From the NCBI GenBank assembly GCA_010645155.1, contig CM021315.1, forward strand, positions 8,229,126 through 8,293,125: a DNA stretch of 64,000 nt, read 5' to 3'. Position numbers and translations under genes: made by a program. The stretch comes from Tigriopus japonicus. Lineage: Eukaryota > Arthropoda > Copepoda > Harpacticoida > Harpacticidae. Below are positions 35,260 to 46,655 of this stretch, piece by piece (within the stretch, counting starts at the first letter, position 1; the number at the start of each line of letters is the position of its first letter). A model generated the notes under the pieces. It saw only the letters and a list, made by a program, of their open reading frames with translations, did not search any database and was not told the origin of the DNA.

Positions 35260-37448
35260 ATGAGGGTTACCATGGCTGTGGAAACATTCCGCGTACCTGT
35301 TGTTTCTGTCCTTTTCCTCTTGTTTGCTTTGACCCAAGGTAAGAAAGAATACAAGGATCAAGGTGGACCTCATTAGTCATTACATAACCGCGACATTCAC
35401 CAGTTTTTTGTCTCTTCGATCTCATATGAATATTTGCAGCGGTGATCGCTTTTTCAAGCAATTTTCCGTCGGGCGCAGAGCTTCCAACTACTTTCACCTT
35501 GTCCTTTTGTGTTTTATGGTCCTGCTCAATCGCTGATCTCCGCGAGACGTTCTAAAACCCTACTCTTATTGGATTTTTTCAGTGTCAGGACAGGAGGATG
35601 AACTAGCTCCAGAGTTGTTGGAAATTTCGCCCAGTGCTCTCTGTAAGGACCGAAACGACAGGGAATACTTCAGATTAACCACCAAGGGCGATTGTCGGGA
35701 TGTCGTGAGGTAATTGAAATGCAATTATGGTCATTTTTCTCAAAACTCTTTGTTCTTCAATTCAATCTGCCGTGAACTGGTTAATAGTTAATGTCATATG
35801 CGTTCAGAAGTGGATTAATACTGATTTTTTTTGCATATTTTTACTTACATAGGTGTGACCGTGCGGGAGTTTCGGACGAGATACGTTTGGCTTCTCTTCG
35901 TTGTCCCAGTAGTTTGGCTTTTGACATATACGGCCAAAACTGCGATTGGGCTGATACTGTCAAGAACTGTGATGTATTATCAAGTAAGTAGACAGGCACC
36001 CCTAGAGGAAATCACCTTTATGCCCGAGGCATGTAATGTTGATGGTTTGTGTAATTTTCCCTCTTTCCTCAGAAACCCGTAAGGTTCTGCCCAACATCTT
36101 CACGGACGAGCCTGTCTGTCCCGATGGTGAATTACAATGCGGAGACGGCAAGTGCATGGATAAGAAGCTCTTCTGCGATGAGAGACCTGACTGCGCCGAT
36201 GGGTCTGATGAGAATGCCTGCTCAGTTGATCAGGACCCCAACAGAGCACCCGACTGCGACCTTAGCCAATGTCAACTGCCCGACTGTTTCTGCTCGGCTG
36301 ATGGAACGAGGATTCCGGGAGGCATTGACCCCGCACAAGTGCCTCAGATGATCACCATTACCTTCAACGGTGCTGTCAACAGCGACAACATGGACCTGTA
36401 CAATACCATTTTCACTGGGGAGAAACAAAACCCTAATGGATGCAGCATTAGGGGTTCGTTTTACGTCTCTCACAAGTACACCAACTACTCCTCGGTTCAG
36501 GAACTTCATCGTCGAGGTCATGAGGTGGGCGTGTTCTCCATCACCAACAAGGAGGACCCTCGATATTGGACCGAAGGAACTTATGATGATTGGTTGGCAG
36601 AGATGGCTGGAGCTCGATTGATCGTGGAACGTTTTGCCAATATCACCGACGGATCCGTCATTGGCATTCGGGCACCATATCTCCGAGTGGGTGGCAACAG
36701 GCAATTTGAGATGATGGCTGATCAATTCTTCGTTTACGATACCTCCATCACGGCTCCTTTGGGACGCGTCCCCATTTGGCCTTACACTTTGTACTATCGT
36801 ATGCCTCATGCATGCCACGGTAATGCTCAAAACTGCCCATCTAGGTCTCATCCCGTGTGGGAAATGGTCATTAACGAACTGGATAGTCGAGATAATCCCC
36901 TCTATGATGAGAAATTGCCTGGTTGTCACATGGTCTCTTCTTGCTCCAACATCCAAACTCCAGAGCAGTTTGGTCGAGTGCTCAGACAGAATTTCAACCA
37001 TCACTTCAACACCAATCGAGCACCTTTGGGTCTCCACTTCCATGCCTCGTGGCTCAAACAGAATAAGGATTTCGCTAAAGAGCTCATCAAGTTCATTGAT
37101 GAAATGATTGATCGGAACGATGTCTACTTTGTCACTATGCTTCAGGTATGACCAAAACAGAGCACCGTCATCTTTTAATATTATTTCTTATCGAACCATC
37201 CCTCTGATTTGCTCCAGGTCATTCAATGGATGCAAAATCCCACCGAGATCACCGCTCTTCGTGATTTCTCCGAATGGAAGGAGAAATGCGATGTGAAAGG
37301 TCAGCCTTTCTGCTCGTTACCCAACGCTTGTCCCGTGACCACTCGTGAGTTGAAGGGAGAGACTCTTCGTCTGCACACGTGCATGGAATGCCCCAAGAAT
37401 TATCCATGGATTTTGGACCCAACGGGAGATGGATATTCGTTCAAGTAA
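35260..37448 (+). CDS. CDA2: Chitin deacetylase 2-like (vermiform type), catalytic motifs altered
   Basis: Secreted chitin-binding protein of the CDA2 group, acting in apical extracellular matrix. Coding exons 35260-35338, 35583-35709, 35853-35983, 36073-37145 and 37218-37448 join in frame to 546 residues. They encode a signal peptide (VSVLFLLFALTQ), a six-Cys CBM14 domain (LCKDRNDREYF...CDWADTVKNC), an LDLa domain (128-162, DCADGSDENAC) and a CE4 deacetylase domain ending NYPWILDPTGDGYSFK. The CE4 motifs are unusual. Motif 1 is TFNGA (209-213) where CDA1 has TFDDA, and motif 2 is FSITN (267-271) where CDA1 has HSITH, so all three residues expected to bind metal are replaced. From memory, insect CDA2 also has NG in motif 1; the Asn at 271 may be lineage-specific. 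Deacetylase activity is therefore doubtful. A second in-frame ATG at 35272 is an alternative start. Confidence 0.95.
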
Positions 37449-40305
37449 ATGGCTCCTGCCAAGAGTTTAGACATCAAATTTTATAAGCCATCAAACCAAC
37501 AAAGTGGATTCAATTGGGCTGGTCTGGTTGAAATCATTGCTATAAAAATATATATCTAAAAGGTCCAAAAATTTACCAGAAAAAGGCAAACTGAAATATA
37601 CGTTTCCCAAATTGGTTTATTGGTTTAACCACCCTTTCTGCGAAGTATGATTCATAACAGAGTAAAGTGGACAGAGGAAGATTCTATCTGCAGGGTGACA
37701 TATAAATCTTTGCCTGTTGGCTATCATGACAAAACCACATATTTTTGCCTTACTAATTGCAAACAAAGAAAATTTACAAAATGAGATACGTTTATCAGTC
37801 ATTTATAAACTACTTTTATACTATACACATTTTTGTCACACTATAGGAAAGCATCAAAATGAATTGATTCCCTTAGGCTCCTTTTTTTGGTAAAAGTTGA
37901 TGTGTCCATGATTTGAGAAGTGCTCAAAGCACGATATATGTATAATTGCCCTTTTGTGCTCGGTTTCCATGGTTTCAAATTTAGGATATGGTTCAATGAT
38001 AGTTAAAAGAGCAAATTAGGTTTTATAACATGATGTGAATTCTGTTTGAGTTGGGTTGTATGAGTGTTGGAAAAATCCAATGGATGTTTTCAGTTGTCTG
38101 GATACAATTTAGGCTTTTGGGGCCTTTAGAAGACATTTGCACCAACCAATTTTGCTAAACTCTGTCATCATCAGGGTTCAGGTCGATATCTCTTGGTCCT
38201 ATTAAATTTTGAGACATTTTTCTTGTCAGCTCGTGAATCTATTTAATTTGTTTTGGAACAATTACCATTCTTCTCCTCGCCATAACGAAACGTCTCACAT
38301 TTCAAGGGTAGTTAATGTGACTCTTGTTTATCTTGTATTCAATTAATCCAGCTTTAATCATACTTACAAGCACCCTCCATATCTAAAGCAACTGATTTGG
38401 GCGTCATTTTGAAATAAGAGATCAAGACAGCTCTTGCACAATACATTTTTCGAAAACAATCTGAAATCATGGGCATTCGAAATATTGCCAGAATCTAGCT
38501 ATGGGATCAAGTTCCTTTGGCACTATTGATCACTCGTTTGGAAAAGTGTAAAGCTAAAAGTAGCTGATTGAAAGATAAACAACAAAAGTAATTTTTAGGC
38601 TTTGTTCTTTGATTTTGGAAAAGCGAAGATACATAAGATTTTGTCTTGTTTCTGAGGAGGCAAAGATTTATGTGTCACCGTGTATGTAGAGGAAGATTCT
38701 ATCTATGTAAGTAAAACGTAGACATTGATACGAAGCTAGATTCATGACAAACACACGTATCTGTGCATTAAAATATACAACAACGTTTTACTCTATCAAA
38801 CAAGTGCTCTGAAACTTTGACGGAATGTGCTGTAGGGATCGAAAATAGAATATAGTACTTTCATATTTCTCTTAAATGGCCAAAAACCATTCTTATCTAA
38901 AATAAATTGCCAATATCCTAAATACAACTTAAAACGCCGAAAAGGAAAAAAACATCTGGGAAGCGATGTTATATGATTGTATTTTTAAGCAGGCAAATGT
39001 CCTCCACCTCTTCTATGCAATATCAGAGGAGGTGTGTCTTTAAAAGTAAGGACCCATGATGCATCAAACAAAGGCATTTGTTCAAGGTGAAAACCCCTTG
39101 TGCTTTTGAAAGGTGAATGTTCAAATTTACCTGAGATTGAATGCTTGTCCATCTTGCATCCTTGTCGATTGTAACATTTACGCAAGTAATCATGCATATA
39201 AATAATGAACCTACAGTCAAAGCAAATATCGATTATGCAAACCTAGGGGCTATTTTGGCTTGAATATTGTTGATGGATGTGATCTTTTATGGTTGAGTCT
39301 TGCATAAGCACTTAAAAAACGTTTCGGCATTAAGCTCTTACTGTCACCTATGCCATTTTGATCACAATCACGCAATTTCAAAGACAAGGTCTGAAATGGG
39401 GATCATAATATCTACATATTGTAGGTGTTACCTACAGATCTTGTAACTTAGCTAAATTGGTGGATTGGTGAAATTTTACTTGGATTACGGTTTAAAGAAA
39501 AATATGCTAAAACCACCAGAAAAACAAGGGTATAAAGTAGCAGACATCTGCTTATCTGAAGGATATTTGAAAGAGTTATGAGCCAATATTGAGATTCCCA
39601 ATATTTGAGTCTTCAGGTAGAGCCAAATTGGACTTTTGAAATCATTCTCCTCTATTTCATCCGCACGCTTGACCAACATTTTAAGTAGATTCATTGAAAA
39701 AAATTAAATAAACATTTTTTAGCGCTCAGAAAAAGTAGAAAATGATATTCAAAAGTTGATTATGACGTCTTTGACCATCTCACTTTGTAAAAGTTTCTTC
39801 CTTCAATTTCAGGCCTATATTCACTGTTCATGAATATTGGTGCAGATTTAATGCAAAAAGGTGGTAAACAAAAACAACAAAACAGCCAGTTAAAAAGTCA
39901 TTTATTTTCCTCCCTTACTCTTTTAGTTTCGTTATTTAGGCATCAGCAAAAACAAATAAACTTTTTGTGACTTAAAACCTTATTTGCAAATCAATCTACA
40001 CATCCTCTGATATTTTGAAATACCTCTCGGTAGAAAAGCTTGCTCGTTTTACAAAAAAAGTCTTGTTGTAATCAGTCTATTCTCGTTCACCTATTTTTCA
40101 AATGTGCGATCTGCATGTAATAGTGTAAGTAAATAGGTAGGTAGTGTGTTCACAATTGCATTTTATGGATCCGTAACCAAGGAAATGAGGAATTCAATAG
40201 TGAGTCCAAACATGACATGTTCTCCAAAGTTGATGAAGGACCAGGATGATCGGAACTTGAGCGAATGCTTTTTTCATAGTGGACTCGAAAAAGTCATCCC
40301 AAAAG
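37449..40305. other. Intergenic DNA between CDA2 and MLX
   Basis: About 2.9 kb with no convincing coding frame. A short GGTTTATTGGTTTAACCACC block near 37612 resembles a LINE tail. A reverse-strand AATAAA-type motif near 39901 could serve MLX. I see nothing else. Confidence 0.45.
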
Positions 40306-41200
40306 TCATTGAGACGAGGGTCCTCGTGTTGGCTCTTCTTTTTGGGCTTGAATGGATCTCTGAGTCCCAACTCCATCGGTGGCCTCATAAGACTCTCTTA
40401 CTTGGTGTAAAATATTGCACATGAGATCCTGAAGTAGCTGAGGCTTGCAATGTTCTTCCAGCCATGAAAAGACACAACCAGAGAGTTCCGAGAAAGTGTT
40501 CATTCGAACATGTTCATTGAAAGATTGGAACAGAGTGTCCATCAGGAGTTGAAACGTCTGAAATTTGACCTCACTCGGCACAAAATCCTCAGAGGTTGAA
40601 GGCTGCGATTGATGGGCTTTGACGAGCTGTTCGTAATTGGCTCTCATAATCTGAAGAGCAATGACCTCCTTCCTCAATAACGACAGATCGTCTTCTTGTT
40701 TCTTTTTTTGTTGCTGTACAAATTGAATGTAATCGATGGATTTTTGAAGTACGGTGGCTTTGCTGACCTTGTGACTGGAACAAGTATCGCAAATCATTTA
40801 CGGTGATCAATTCAAGGTAGGTCCTAAAAGCTTTCACTTACCCTCCAGCAGAGTCCACTTGTTGACAAGCAGGCACAAGATCTTGCAAGTAATCATAGCC
40901 TTTCTTAATCGCATCTCGACGCTTTTGTTCCGCTTGAGTGTGGGCTTCACGACGCCGTTCCTTATAAGAAACAGACGTGGACGAAGAACGGGCTCCACCG
41001 GACGAAGTTCCACCATTGAGGCCCACACTCATGTGATGCGATGCCCCATCCGAATCCTCATCGTCCGTGGTTGGGTTGTTTCCAATACGTGTCTCGTTGG
41101 AATATCGGGGATTGTCGTGTCCTACACCTCCATGCAGAGATCCAGTGGAGCTAGCACGACTCAAGGATTGCGATGGCGTGGAGTTATACTTGGAAGCCAT
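40306..41200 (-). CDS. MLX: Max-like protein X, bHLH-leucine zipper factor
   Basis: MLX dimerises with Mondo/ChREBP and Mad-type partners on E-box DNA to control glucose-responsive metabolism. It shuttles between cytoplasm and nucleus. Two coding exons, 41200-40842 and 40774-40306, join in phase 2 to 275 residues. Visible are a Ser/Gly-rich N-terminus; the basic region ERRREAHTQAEQKRRDAIKK (81-100) with the His87-Glu91-Arg95 set used for CAC(G)TG contacts; helix-loop-helix to about 140 with the intron in the loop; a leucine zipper QQKKKQEDDLSLLRKEV; and the MLX-specific dimerisation and cytoplasmic-retention region VKFQTFQLLMDTLFQSF...VFSWLEEHCKPQ (189-232). ATG 41200 is chosen because upstream in-frame sequence is not MLX-like. 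The tail beyond ILHQ is longer than in human MLX. A GTAAGA directly after ILHQ could be a donor, so the last about 30 residues are uncertain. Confidence 0.92.
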
Positions 41201-41559
41201 GGCCAAACACCAAAGCAATGGGTGCTCTGACTCGAAGATACCAAAGCCAGTTTGATGTACTTTGACAAAGGACGTGAGAACACAAATCAAATGGACTGCC
41301 CAATCCCGGAAAAGGACTATCAAGAGGGCTTCTTCGGTCACGTAAAGAGGTTATGTGAAGTGTACCAGCCATATACATACACTCGACCCAAACATTTATT
41401 GTAGGCAACTGTTGCTTCAGGGTGGCTAAGTCAATGTCCAGTGACGTCAAGGACGACGGACGCAACAAACTATTCGGTTCTTAAGAACTCAAGGATAAAA
41501 CATTTTAAAGAAAGAAATGGGATCAAATAAGGAAATATTCATGGCATGTATTGACCGAT
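41201..41559 (-). promoter_or_regulatory. MLX upstream region with CRE and SPO11 3' end
   Basis: Short spacer between two minus-strand genes. A reverse-strand AATAAA at 41395-41400 lies about 160 nt past the SPO11 stop and is its likely polyadenylation signal. A perfect palindromic cAMP-response element TGACGTCA at 41442-41449 lies about 240 nt upstream of the MLX ATG and is a candidate promoter site for CREB/ATF-type factors. Confidence 0.4.
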
Positions 41560-43031
41560 TCAGAGCCAATGTTCAGATATAATTTGATGTATCACATAAT
41601 CTCCAATGGAGTCGACAGCTTCGATTTCCGCTTTCAAACCACGCTTTTGCAGGATGAGAATCTCTTGTTGCAATTCCGGATTTGCAACTATGTAGGGTCT
41701 TAAAAGCAAAGATTTTATTTTTACACCGTCCAACTTTGACAATGACTTCAGATGATTAGTGGGAAAATGTTCCAAATCCGAAGGAAACACCCCAATCCAC
41801 TTCATGGTTGGAACTGGTAAATGTTCCTGACACCAAGTCATTGGTAACGACCCAAATCGATAGGTGCACAGGATTTCAATACCAAAAGGATCTCCATCCA
41901 TTAGAGCTAGCACTGGTACTTTCAAATGAGTCCAAAGATGGAACAAGAACTGACGAGTATTGAGATCTGGGACCCCTTTGCCCGTTATCACTAGGCAAGG
42001 CTGATATTTCACTGCAAAGTTGTCATCGGCCAGTCGTTGAAACACAGCATCTTTCTCGACCACCAATATGAATTTGGCCTCGGAAGTAAGTTTTGAAATG
42101 CCAGTTATGTCTTGGGGAACTGGGGTGGGGTGGGATCCTATTACTTGAATATCTTGAGCGTTGTGGAAGACAATATTGCCCATGAAGAGACCTTTGGAAG
42201 TGCTTAATATTCTTAGCTGAAGGCGTGGAATTTGCAGCATGCAAGCTATCACATTAACGCACTCGTCCACCGCACCCTAATATTCAGAGAGTTGATAAAC
42301 TAGTCATTCATACATCCTTTTCTTATTTTGACACTCTAACTACACAAACCGAAATGAAAGAAATGTTGTCCTACCTGAGAACGGTAGTCGTTGATATGTT
42401 GGTAGTAGAGCTCTCTTTTGGTCACAAAACTATCTTGATCAAAGAGTTCCAAAATCGACCACAAAGTCAAAACTATCAGGGAGTACTTGGCGGCCGATCC
42501 TCGGTTCTCCAATCGAGTATTTACCATCTTGGGGGAATTCATATTTGGTAACAAGCCGTACCCAGGATGATATTTGACGCAAGACCAATCCGAGTAATCC
42601 GGATAAGTGAAACTTAACTCAGTTTCGCCCTGCACTAGTCCATTCCGAATTTGTGAAAGCAATACCCTTTCAATTTGCCCGACAACTCTTTGATATCGTT
42701 CCTCGTGGCTCATGAAGGCCCAAGGACAAACCAGAGGTGGAAATTGAGTCTGGAAACGGACCGTTAGGTCCTTAAGATTGTCTACTGCATCCTTCCAAGT
42801 CTCATCAGAAGAGGTGCCTGAGACATTTCCTGTGAGGGCAAACTCCACTTCAATCTCACTAGTATCAATGAAAGTGTCTTCAGCATTGGAATCCGATAGT
42901 TGTGAGGGTAAATGAACTGACACATCATTTTCATGGTCGGAATCCATCCCAAAAGGCTCCTCATAACTAGTACCCACTTCAGTTGGAGATGAGGAATTGA
43001 TTAAGAAAGGAGATGATTGGGAATCAGCCAT
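41560..43031 (-). CDS. SPO11: Meiotic recombination protein SPO11
   Basis: SPO11 is the topoisomerase VI A-like transesterase that makes programmed meiotic double-strand breaks in germ-cell nuclei. Two coding exons, 43031-42375 and 42276-41560, are separated by a 98-bp intron and join in phase 0 to 457 residues. The 5Y-CAP domain has TKRELYY with the catalytic tyrosine at 209/210. The Toprim domain has VVEKDA (Glu293) and the DGD metal motif at 346-348 within LMDGDPFGIEI. Family blocks ILSTSKGL and ITGKGVPDLNTR are intact. The first about 80 residues are acidic and Ser-rich and are not conserved, making it longer than human SPO11 (about 396). A transposon-like element lies about 190 bp upstream of the start codon, so the promoter is short or overlaps it. 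Nothing suggests a pseudogene. Confidence 0.95.
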
Positions 43032-43218
43032 AATTGGGGATGAAATTTCTATTATTTCACTTCTGTCCGTTGTGCACCTGTACTGATTTGTTTATGTTAC
43101 AATGGGTCACAAAACTGGTCTCAGTGTGACTAGATGTTATTTATTGTTGGTACTGATGGAAAAAATCAATCTTTCAATCTTTCTCACGCGAGGTTGCTAG
43201 CTTTAGGTTTGCCATCAC

Positions 43219-43532
43219 CACAGACCATATAATGGCTAGACCTCGCTTCATGCGAGAAAAAGGTGGACAACTTTGCTTCATCAGCTGGTACATAACACTA
43301 CACCCCAAAATGGTGAGAATTTCGAACTTTTCAAAATTTTGCCAGCGTGGCCAAATCCTGAACAAACTCAACGTACCGTACGTACTATGTTCTTGACGCG
43401 AGCGAACGTCGTTACTTCTGAGCACGCGGTCGCCCTGAGATTTTGAAGCTAGCGCAGCTGGGCCAAGTGGTGTCACTTTTCTCTCGCCGACGGTACGGGC
43501 CAATGCGACATCTAGTCATTATATGATCTGTG
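43219..43532. mobile_element. DNA transposon, 314 bp, 8-bp TSD GCCATCAC, upstream of SPO11
   Basis: Inverted ends: CACAGACCATATAATGGCTAG on the left, and on the right the inverse of CACAGATCATATAATGACTAG. The flanks 43211-43218 and 43533-43540 are both GCCATCAC. It carries an open minus-strand frame (43174-43503) with no known domain, which I do not call a gene. The superfamily is unclear: 8-bp duplications fit hAT or P-like elements. Confidence 0.75.
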
Positions 43533-43991
43533 GCCATCACCCCTTACATTGTACACGCTCTTGCAAATCAAGAAGCAAGTTCCTTCTACATAGCGCCCCT
43601 GATCCGAAGACGAAGAAAGCAAGGGATGCCACTTGCATTCACCTTCAGAAGAAAGCCTATTTCCTCATAGTAGGTCATATGTTTTGGTTGTATTGGTCTT
43701 GGAATGCTTGCTAGTTTACTTGAAGGTATGCTCCAAAGTCTACTTGAGAGTAAACTTTTCATTAACTTTATAAACACAACTCCTTTGAAGATTTCTGCAA
43801 CCCAACCAAATCGCATTCAGTGATTTCATATACTAATTCAATTTGAACTTGTGGCACTCTGATAGTTTGTTGGTTGCAATTTTGACAAATCGTGCCAAAC
43901 GCAATATGAATCGTCCAGTTCAAGTAAATGGTGTGAGCATATGTTTTGATGGCAACTCTAGAAAGTGTACTTGTTAGTACACTTCGTAGTT

Positions 43992-44264
43992 CAATGGATG
44001 AGTGTAATCGAACGAATTCAGCTGGGGATTCTGGGGCCAAAATGGCTAGGGATGCGTCGGAATCGAGACTCACCCTCCATAAAATTTAATCAAAATTCGT
44101 TAGGCCAACTAGTTTTCTTCATTTTGACAATCAATTCAAATAAGAATTTGTTCCTCACGTAGCAAACTAAAACTATGAAATGTCAGAACCTAGTTCTGAC
44201 CCATCCCTAGTCAGTTTGGCCCCAGAATCCACAGCTGAATTCGTTCGATTACACTTATCCATTG
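43992..44264. mobile_element. Palindromic MITE, copy 1
   Basis: Long inverted arms of about 70 bp begin CAATGGATGAGTGTAATCG and end CGATTACACTTATCCATTG. Each arm contains a CTAGGGATG(G/C)GTC block like a hAT terminus. A transcript would fold into a hairpin. No target duplication could be read. Copies 2 and 3 are at 44987-45258 and 60615-60864. Confidence 0.75.
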
Positions 44265-44986
44265 GCTGGTTTTGTTGAGACAGCTGCTATTTTGGAAAGT
44301 AAGTCTCTCATTCCAACCTAGAAGTGCCTCTACATCTATGATCGTAAATTCATCCTCTCGAAACACTAATTGCCCGCTGGTTCAGCTATTCCACATTTCT
44401 CCTTCTTTATTTCATATTACTCCATTCAACTCAAAACATTGATTGATCTCACAGCAACATGCAAATTTTGGCAGCTAATTTAAGGAAACACTGGAATGAA
44501 GTTCGATTGCAGTTCGATTGATCAGCGTTGAAGTACTCAAATGGGAGTGCTTCCACAACGTTGGAATGCTCCTCTCTAGGCGTGCTTCTCGGAGAACTTC
44601 TCATCAATTAAACCTGATGCTAAGCCCAAATAGCGACCCAGCTTGCTAGAAGTTTACTTGAAGTCAATGGAACTAGCACCTGTTTGTGCATGCTAAACAT
44701 ATGAGCGTTGGAAAATTGTTGACGTATCTACTTGTTGCACCTTGGCACCGGTGGTACACTTCTCTTTTTCATGAGTTGCTTGGTGTACTTCTGATTCAAG
44801 AAAGCTTATGCTATCAACAAAACGGCTGAAACTGCCTCGAAGTCAACTTTGCTAGCACACCTTGGAATACACAAAACATCTGACCTAGTATTCAACCGAC
44901 AAATGATAGACCCTGAAGGCTAATTGGCAGACCTGGTTGGGCAACCTATCGTGAATATGATTGGAGATTGGATTGTTTCCATCACT
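44265..44986. other. Repeat-derived intergenic DNA
   Basis: No gene. Sequence directly before copy 2 of the palindromic MITE ends in TTTCCATCACTA, which looks like a hAT terminus whose partner I could not find. Confidence 0.35.
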
Positions 44987-45258
44987 AATGGATGAGTGTA
45001 GTCGAAAGAATTCAGCTGAGGATTTGGGGGTCAAACTGGCTAGGGATGGGTCGGAAATAGGCTCGGGCATTTTATAGCTTAGGTTTAATACGTGAGGGAA
45101 AAGTTAATGTTTTGATCGATTGTCAAAATGAAGAATGCGAGTTGGGCAAGAGAACTTTAATACAGCTTATTTGAGTCTTAGTCTCAACTTTGACGCATCC
45201 CTAGCCATTTTGGCCCCAGAATCCCCAGCTGAATTCGTTCGATTACACTTATCCATTG
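44987..45258. mobile_element. Palindromic MITE, copy 2
   Basis: Same family as 43992-44264, with matching arms (GAATTCAGCTG...GGGATGGGTCGG and the inverse near 45190-45258) and a similar size of 272 bp. The middle part differs, so it is an independent, diverged insertion. Confidence 0.75.
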
Positions 45259-45616
45259 TTGGGCTCCAGAATGCTGATGGGGCTGATTAGAGAAGCCTCT
45301 AGGGCTGATACCTACCGATGGGACGAGCCGAGCTTTCAGAGGCTTGAGGCCGATAGATGCCACAGAACCAAGCCGGCATCAAGCATTTCATGTCAAAGGA
45401 CAACTTCAAAAGAGCAGGAAAAGTGCCCAAAATGAGCTCTTCCATAATTTTCTAAACTAATGCATTCTAGTATTTTTATTGTTCTATTGCTATTTGAAAT
45501 GCAATTTGGAATCCAAATCATTTCTTGTATGCATATAATGCAAAGGGCCCGTTTGAATTGATCCCCATCCAATTTTTGAAATTTTTCCATAAGCCACACT
45601 TAAGAGTGCTATTTAG

Positions 45617-45923
45617 TAGTGATGTGTTTCGAACCAGGAGTGCTGCCAGTTTTGACTCGGAAGTTCATCGCTGATAAAAAGGGCATGCTGTATGGAACTT
45701 TTTGAAAAGACCTTAAACAGGGATCAATTTGGCAACACTCGAACTAGTTCGATTTCGAGTTCCATCCATAGTTTTTGAAATGGATTTCGAGTTGGCAGTG
45801 CTGACATTTTTTATGGGAGTTAAGGTCTATTGCCTGTTGATAGTTTAGTTGTGGTCAGATTTTTGACCCTAAAACCCAAAATGACAAAACTCTGCCGAAA
45901 ATCCAACTCGAGGCACATCAGTA
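45617..45923. mobile_element. hAT-type MITE, 307 bp, 8-bp TSD CTATTTAG
   Basis: The ends are TAGTGATGTGTTTCGAACC and GGCACATCAGTA. The flanks 45609-45616 and 45924-45931 are both CTATTTAG. The interior includes TTTGGCAACACTCGAACTAG, also present in the copy at 58569-58866. Non-autonomous. Confidence 0.85.
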
Positions 45924-46181
45924 CTATTTAGAAGGTTGCTAAAGAATATCCGGAGTGAAAAATGAGCGTTTCTTGTTATGCTACACATTTTATCAATACC
46001 CGCATCAAATGAATCGTAACTTTCAATTTCAGATCCTTTTTGTAACAGCATATTTCACTTGAAATCGAAATCTGCTTGCATTTGCAAATCAGTTAAAAAG
46101 GACAATAAGCTGGAAGGATTCAAGAAAAAATAATGCTTAGATGCTAGAGAAAGTAACAAGAAGGTTTTGGATCGTCATAAC

Positions 46182-46647
46182 CAGGGACGGGCAATAAGTG
46201 TAAAACGATTTTTGGTAACTTAAACACATTTATTTGCCTTTTTGCACTTTTCGCCTTTATTTGCACGATTTTTTTACGAATTCGGCCTAAAATGAACAGA
46301 TTGTTGAGAGTTTGCTATTTCTTCTTTGAAAATGGTTACTTTTGGAAGATATTTTTCAAATTTGAAACTAAATCTGATTTTATGGCTCCCAGTGTAGGCT
46401 AACATATCATTTATTACCACTACTTAGATATCTAAAATATGCTCTTCAAAATTGAAAAATAACAAGCAGATGACAAGAAAGCATCTGAAGCTTTTTGCTT
46501 CAGAAATTTTAGTTTTTGGCGAATTTTTCAAATTTTATTTGCGCTTTTGACCTTTTTCTGCAATTTATTTTCCGATTTTGGGCTGATTTTTATGCAACTT
46601 TTGTTAACCAAAAGCTTCTTTTGATTTGCACTTTTTGCCCGTCCCTA
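46182..46647. mobile_element. hAT-type MITE, 466 bp, 8-bp TSD GTCATAAC
   Basis: Terminal inverted repeats CAGGGACGGGCAA and TTTGCCCGTCCCTA. The flanks 46174-46181 and 46648-46655 are both GTCATAAC. The interior is AT-rich with no coding frame. The CAGGG...GGGC end is typical of hAT elements and differs from the TAGTGATGG ends of the neighbouring families. Confidence 0.88.
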
Positions 46648-46655
46648 GTCATAAC

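Noticed and set aside
43174..43503. 109-codon minus-strand frame upstream of SPO11
   Set aside because: It lies almost entirely inside the 314-bp transposon with GCCATCAC duplications and has no recognised domain.
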